Shown here one piece after another: positions 59,909-64,000 of a stretch of 64,000 bases of DNA; the first letter of the stretch is position 1; each line of letters opens with the position of its first letter. The stretch is from Calothrix sp. NIES-4105 (GTDB lineage: Bacteria; Cyanobacteriota; Cyanobacteriia; Cyanobacteriales; Nostocaceae): the NCBI RefSeq assembly GCF_002368415.1, contig NZ_AP018290.1, forward strand, positions 2,421,470-2,485,469. Direction: 5' to 3'. The position numbers and the translations under genes are program-made. The notes beneath the pieces were generated by a model. The model was given only the letters and a program-made list of their open reading frames with translations. It had not been told where the DNA came from and searched no databases.

Positions 59909-61636
59909 ATGAAACGTAGATGGAAGTCTTTGTTCCTTTCTTTAAACTGGGTGTTTCTCTCCGTAGGGACATCTATTTTTATTATCGTCACACAACCAAA
60001 CGTTTCACCTGCACAGCAACCTGCTGCGTCTAATTCAATTGAAACGGTAAAACCTGCTACATCGGATACAGATACACTTTTAGAACAAGTTATTTCACAT
60101 TCCAAAGATAATAAACCAGAAGAATCAACAAAACCTGTATCAAATTCAGAAGAGAGTAATAAGAAACCTGAATTAAAGAAACCTGAAGAAGAGGAAAAAC
60201 CAACACCTGAAGAAATCGCACGTCGGCAAAAGTTGATGGAGGGGGATAAGCTTTATTTAGCTGGAAATACTGCTGAAGCAGAGAAGGTTTATCGTGAGGT
60301 CAAAGAACCATTCAAGCAAGCAGCTGATAACAGTAACGAGCAGCGTCAACCTCCTATTATTGATGCAGCACAGCTAACACCTGCGGGTAGAGTATACTGG
60401 CGTGAAGCTGAAGCAGGAATCATCGCTAATTTACAAACTCGCATTTTGGTACCTTTGGATTTATTAGTACAGCAGGTGCCTCAGTTTATACCGGGTCATA
60501 TTAGATATGCTGAATACCTAAAAAAATACGGTGATGAGAAAAAAGCATTACAGGTATTAGAGCGGGCAGCAACGCTTTATCCAAATCAACCAGATTTAGT
60601 CAGAGCGCGTGTTGCAGCGTTAGCGGATGCGAAAAAGTGGATGGAAGCATCCTTAGCTGCACGGCAATACGCAATTCTCAATCCTAACGACCCGTTAACG
60701 CCAGAATTTACAAAGTTGGCTTCGGATAATTTGAAGCGTTATAAATCTCATGTTCGGGGTGAAATTCGCGGGAATGCGATTGCCAATATTATTACAGGTG
60801 CCCTAGGTTACGCTGTTACAGGTAGTTTGCTTGGACCTTTTTCGGCGCTTGACTCAGCGGTGATGCTGTTGCAAGGTGAAGAATCAATAGGTAATAGTGT
60901 AGCCAAACAAGCGAAAAAACAACTTGATTTGGTCAAGGATGAAACCGTTAATACATACGTTAACGATATTGGACAAAAACTCGCATTAGTTGCCGGACGC
61001 AATGAATTTAAATATGAGTTTTTCGTAATTCCCGAACCTGACTTAAACGCATTCGCTTTACCTGGTGGCAAAATCTTTATTAATGCAGGCGCCATTGAGA
61101 AGGCAAAATCCGAAGCTGAATTAGCAGGATTAATTGGTCATGAATTATCCCATGTTGTTCTATCCCACGGTTTTCAGCTAGTCACTCAAGGTAATTTAGT
61201 TTCAAATATTACCCAGTATTTACCGTTAGGGGGAACCGTTGGACAATTGTTTGGACTATCCTACAGCCGTGATATGGAGCGTCAAGCAGATGTTTTGGGC
61301 ACACGCTTACTTGTAACAACTGGATATGCGGCAGATGGGTTAAGAAACCTGATGGTAACACTCAAAGAACAAATGAAAAATAGAAACGCACCACCAACTT
61401 GGGCATCATCACACCCAGGTGGTAGTGAACGGGTGGGTTATTTGGAAGATTTGATCACGCGCAATGGTTACAATCGCTATGCTTATGAAGGAGTTGGCAA
61501 GCATGAAGAAATTCGAGCAAAAGTTAAAACTATATTAAAAGAGGTTCAGGAGTGTCGCGAAGACAAAAAGAAATGCCCTGATCAAAAGAAAAATGAAACA
61601 GAGCGTAACAAAAAGCCTGAACAAATGCAAAACTAA
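59909..61636 (+). CDS. M48-family metalloprotease with TPR region
   Basis: A 575-residue membrane or periplasmic zinc protease. An N-terminal anchor or signal (LSLNWVFLSVGTSIFIIVTQ) is followed by a charged low-complexity part (NKKPELKKPEEEEKP), a TPR-like helical region (~110-265) and the M48 peptidase (~310-530). The zinc site is HELSHVVLSHG (H-E-x-x-H) plus E in RQADVLGTRLL (~445-480 region). M48 enzymes of this type (BepA/YfgC-like) handle outer-membrane proteins in other bacteria; in cyanobacteria the job is inferred. The tail NKKPEQMQN is Lys-rich. Confidence 0.88.
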   Translation: MKRRWKSLFLSLNWVFLSVGTSIFIIVTQPNVSPAQQPAASNSIETVKPATSDTDTLLEQVISHSKDNKPEESTKPVSNSEESNKKPELKKPEEEEKPTPEEIARRQKLMEGDKLYLAGNTAEAEKVYREVKEPFKQAADNSNEQRQPPIIDAAQLTPAGRVYWREAEAGIIANLQTRILVPLDLLVQQVPQFIPGHIRYAEYLKKYGDEKKALQVLERAATLYPNQPDLVRARVAALADAKKWMEASLAARQYAILNPNDPLTPEFTKLASDNLKRYKSHVRGEIRGNAIANIITGALGYAVTGSLLGPFSALDSAVMLLQGEESIGNSVAKQAKKQLDLVKDETVNTYVNDIGQKLALVAGRNEFKYEFFVIPEPDLNAFALPGGKIFINAGAIEKAKSEAELAGLIGHELSHVVLSHGFQLVTQGNLVSNITQYLPLGGTVGQLFGLSYSRDMERQADVLGTRLLVTTGYAADGLRNLMVTLKEQMKNRNAPPTWASSHPGGSERVGYLEDLITRNGYNRYAYEGVGKHEEIRAKVKTILKEVQECREDKKKCPDQKKNETERNKKPEQMQN

Positions 61637-61805
61637 GCGCCAGCAACCACAGTCTCAGCCAAACGACTCCAAAAAATAATCGTCCTGTAGTCATAAAGTT
61701 TTAATGACACTTAACAAAAACATGTGGAAATCAACGCCATTGACAGACACATCAATGCAAGAGGGCAAGTTATAATTTTCTAGCGGATGAGTATTGTAAA
61801 TATTT

Positions 61806-62126
61806 ATGACTACCCCTCTTTTACAGGCTTTTTTTGTAGGTAGAGCGGTCGCTGAAATTCTTAGCGAGCGTCTTGAAACTACGGTAACTGATGCGATGAG
61901 CGAACTTGGTAAGTTAGATGCTGAGTTACGCGAGCAAATGCGCTCATTTACAGACGAAGTAATGGTTCGCGCTTCTAGCGCATCTGAAGCGGCAGGTGCA
62001 GGTTTTGCTTCTCCAAGCACTACTGCACAATCAGCATCAGTTGATACACAAGCTACGATTGATGATTTACGCGCTGAAATTGCGACTTTGCGGACTGAAT
62101 TGCAACGCCATCGCGTTAGTGGTTGA
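61806..62126 (+). CDS. DUF6825-like protein
   Basis: A 106-residue protein: TPLLQAFFVGRAVAEILSER, then VTDAMSELGKLDAELREQMR, SFTDEVMVRASSAS and a C-terminal coiled DDLRAEIATLRTELQRHR. This resembles DUF6825 proteins shared by cyanobacteria and plastids (family name from memory). It has no signal peptide. Function unknown. A 113-base gap separates it from the ABC1 kinase gene in the same direction. Confidence 0.7.
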   Translation: MTTPLLQAFFVGRAVAEILSERLETTVTDAMSELGKLDAELREQMRSFTDEVMVRASSASEAAGAGFASPSTTAQSASVDTQATIDDLRAEIATLRTELQRHRVSG

Positions 62127-62238
62127 AGACGTAAGGTGGCTTCGGCCACCATACAATAAATTTAAAGTTTACTTTCCAAGCGAAAATAAAAGTGTATTTT
62201 CTTCCGAGTTCAGTTAATCCCAGCGGTATTTGAAGCAT

Positions 62239-63921
62239 ATGGAAAAAGGATATTCGGACAAGGCATACCGTTGGAATCGCGAAAACTACTCTAGCAGGCG
62301 CCGCTTTATCGATATTTGGGGTTTTGTACTGCTATTGATGTATCGGCTTTGGCTATATAACAAGTCTTGGAGTTATCCAGGGGGAGTTAGTGACGCAAAG
62401 CAAGCAGCACGGCGCCGGACTTTGGCAGTTTGGATTCGCAACACATTACTCGATTTAGGCCCGACTTTTATTAAAGTTGGACAATTGTTTTCGACGCGCG
62501 CGGATTTATTTCCGGCCGAGTATGTCGAAGAACTATCGAAGTTACAAGACCGTGTTCCAGCTTTTAGCTACGATCAGGTTGAGTCTACTATCGAGAAAGA
62601 ACTAGGTAAAAAAATTCCTGAACTTTTCCATAGTTTTGAACCCGTTCCTCTAGCCGCAGCTTCTTTGGGACAAGTTCATAAAGCGGTTTTACACTCTGGT
62701 GAAGCCGTTGTTGTTAAAGTTCAACGTCCTGGACTTAAAAAGCTATTTGAAATCGATTTAAGAATTCTTAAAGGTATCACGCGCTATTTTCAAAGTCATC
62801 CCAAATGGGGAAAAGGACGCGACTGGATAGGAATTTATGAAGAGTGTTGTAGAATTCTTTGGGAAGAAATAGATTATTTGAGCGAAGGTCGCAATGCCGA
62901 CGCTTTTCGCCGCAATTTCCGCGCTTATGAGTGGGTGAAAGTCCCTCGCGTTTACTGGCGTTACGCTTCTTCACGTGTACTCACACTCGAATATGCTCCC
63001 GGTATCAAAATAAGTCAATATGAAGCTTTAGAAGCGGCAGGTTTAGACAGAAAAGTACTTGCTCGCCAAGGCGCCGAAGCGTATCTACACCAGTTGCTCG
63101 ACGACGGGTTTTTCCATGCTGACCCACACCCTGGTAACATTGCCGTTAGCCCTGAAGGCGCCTTGATTTTTTATGACTTTGGAATGATGGGACGCATCAA
63201 GTCTAACGTTCGTGAGGGCTTGATGGAGACTTTATTCGGCATTGCTTCCAAGGATGGTGATAGAGTTGTGCAGTCACTGATTGATTTAGGCGCTATTGCA
63301 CCAACTGAGGACATGGGACCAGTAAGACGTTCGGTGCAGTACATGCTTGATCACTTTATGGATAAGCCGTTTGAAAACCAATCGGTTGCATCCATTAGTG
63401 ACGACTTGTACGAAATCGCTTATAATCAGCCATTTAGATTTCCTGCAACTTTTACCTTCGTCATGCGCGCGTTTTCGACGCTTGAAGGTGTTGGTAAAGG
63501 ACTTGACCCAGAGTTCAGCTTTATGGAAGTCGCTAAACCCTATGCAATGCAGCTTATGACTAACACGAATGGTGAGGGCAATAGTTTGCTTAACGAACTA
63601 GGCCGTCAAGCAGTCCAAGTCAGTACTACAGCTTTGGGACTACCGCGTCGTCTCGAAGATACTCTCGAAAAACTTGAACGCGGTGATGTTAGAATGCGTG
63701 TCCGCGCGATAGAAACCGAGCGCTTGCTAAGAAGACAAAGTAATATCCAATTAACCACCACTTACGCGGTGATTATCGGTACTTTCACTCTTTCAGCCTC
63801 GATTTTATTAGTTAAAAATTATATATGGGCAGCTGCGTTTGTTGCTTTAGTCGCAGTGAGCGTATCATGGCTGTTAATTAGGCTTATTTTACGCCTTGAC
63901 CGTTATGACCGTATGTATTAA
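62239..63921 (+). CDS. ABC1/UbiB-family atypical kinase
   Basis: A 560-residue protein of the AarF/UbiB/ADCK family. Motifs: PTFIKVGQLFSTRADLFPAE (KxGQ), FEPVPLAAASLGQVHKAVL (A-rich loop), VVVKVQRPG (VAVK-like Lys), EIDYLSEGRNADAF, GFFHADPHPGNIAV and IFYDFGMMGRI (DFG). Two closely spaced C-terminal hydrophobic segments (LTTTYAVIIGTFTLSASILL and IWAAAFVALVAVSVSWLLI) are typical. In cyanobacteria it may support plastoquinone or other isoprenoid-quinone metabolism. The ATG at 62239 is chosen; TTG at 62230 would add three residues. Confidence 0.92.
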   Translation: MEKGYSDKAYRWNRENYSSRRRFIDIWGFVLLLMYRLWLYNKSWSYPGGVSDAKQAARRRTLAVWIRNTLLDLGPTFIKVGQLFSTRADLFPAEYVEELSKLQDRVPAFSYDQVESTIEKELGKKIPELFHSFEPVPLAAASLGQVHKAVLHSGEAVVVKVQRPGLKKLFEIDLRILKGITRYFQSHPKWGKGRDWIGIYEECCRILWEEIDYLSEGRNADAFRRNFRAYEWVKVPRVYWRYASSRVLTLEYAPGIKISQYEALEAAGLDRKVLARQGAEAYLHQLLDDGFFHADPHPGNIAVSPEGALIFYDFGMMGRIKSNVREGLMETLFGIASKDGDRVVQSLIDLGAIAPTEDMGPVRRSVQYMLDHFMDKPFENQSVASISDDLYEIAYNQPFRFPATFTFVMRAFSTLEGVGKGLDPEFSFMEVAKPYAMQLMTNTNGEGNSLLNELGRQAVQVSTTALGLPRRLEDTLEKLERGDVRMRVRAIETERLLRRQSNIQLTTTYAVIIGTFTLSASILLVKNYIWAAAFVALVAVSVSWLLIRLILRLDRYDRMY

Positions 63922-63950
63922 ATGATTGTTTCCGATGCCTAAAAAAAAAT

Positions 63951-64000
63951 ATGAAAATAAACTATATCGGAGCTAGTGACCCCGGACTTATTCGATTTTC
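63951..64000 (+). CDS. PP2C-type protein phosphatase, first 16 codons (partial)
   Basis: The ATG at 63951 opens MKINYIGASDPGLIRF to the window edge. Ser/Thr phosphatases of the PP2C (Stp) family begin with this S/T-D-x-G-x-x-R motif, whose next residues (SNQDA) would hold the metal-binding Asp. The rest is beyond the window, so this is a likely call from the start alone. It lies 29 bases after the ABC1 kinase gene in the same direction. Confidence 0.6.
   Translation, partial: MKINYIGASDPGLIRF

Overview
The window comes from a filamentous, probably heterocystous (Nostocales-type) cyanobacterium. The evidence is photosystem I subunit PsaK, the photosystem II repair protein Psb32, the circadian input protein LdpA, a Ycf45/R3H ATPase, DUF3110 and DUF6825 proteins, a two-partner-secretion haemagglutinin-type protein, many large hybrid histidine kinases, and short tandem and inverted repeats in most intergenic gaps. 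Codon use is AT-rich. The palindrome GGCGCC is strikingly frequent throughout, while GCGATCGC (HIP1) was not noticed. No rRNA, tRNA or CRISPR array was seen.

Layout. 1-0.7 kb: 5' part of a secreted haemagglutinin-like gene, leftward, running off the edge. 0.9-1.2 kb: a miniature element nested inside an older G/C-rich inverted repeat. 1.3-9.5 kb: a nuclease-fold-like hypothetical protein, MurQ, a DUF3110 protein, and a very large TamB-like envelope protein. 9.5-19.4 kb: a signalling island with five histidine kinases or hybrids, a stand-alone response regulator and a MobA-like nucleotidyltransferase. 19.4-22.6 kb: a gene-poor stretch with decayed reading frames, a ribbon-helix-helix-like protein and a small secreted protein. 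22.6-32.9 kb: pentapeptide protein, glycogen-debranching-type enzyme, SLH-fasciclin protein, lipoxygenase, a Phd/PIN toxin-antitoxin pair with a truncated toxin, a fasciclin lipoprotein, a VOC protein and a serine-recombinase-family protein. 33-36.6 kb: a leftward HEPN plus ParA/MinD-like ATPase gene pair with overlapping ends (the best candidate for an undescribed system), small hypothetical proteins and a DUF6888/DUF6887 pair. 36.7-39.8 kb: Ycf45-like ATPase and LdpA, the latter with an in-frame tandem-repeat insertion. 40-49 kb: more signalling (REC-kinase, REC-GGDEF-EAL, a kinase broken by an internal deletion), an ABC-2 permease, a dense repeat nest and a NarL-type two-component pair. 49-64 kb: mostly housekeeping and envelope genes (Omp85, Hsp20, ABC ATPase, Rieske protein, ATP adenylyltransferase, Psb32, CobH, DapB, PsaK, M48 protease, ABC1 kinase) and the first 16 codons of a PP2C-type phosphatase.

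How it fits together. Envelope biogenesis (TamB-like and Omp85), a dense set of REC/PAS/GAF kinases without obvious target genes, and photosynthesis and clock proteins make this ordinary chromosome. It has been repeatedly remodelled by at least two families of miniature inverted-repeat elements and by 7-, 9- and 33-bp tandem repeats. Several repeats have entered genes: LdpA, the PIN toxin end, and the C-terminal ends of a histidine kinase and a response regulator. The lone ABC permease (45.7 kb) and lone ABC ATPase (52.2 kb) flank a two-component system and are both bordered by these repeats, which suggests an exporter operon that was broken up.
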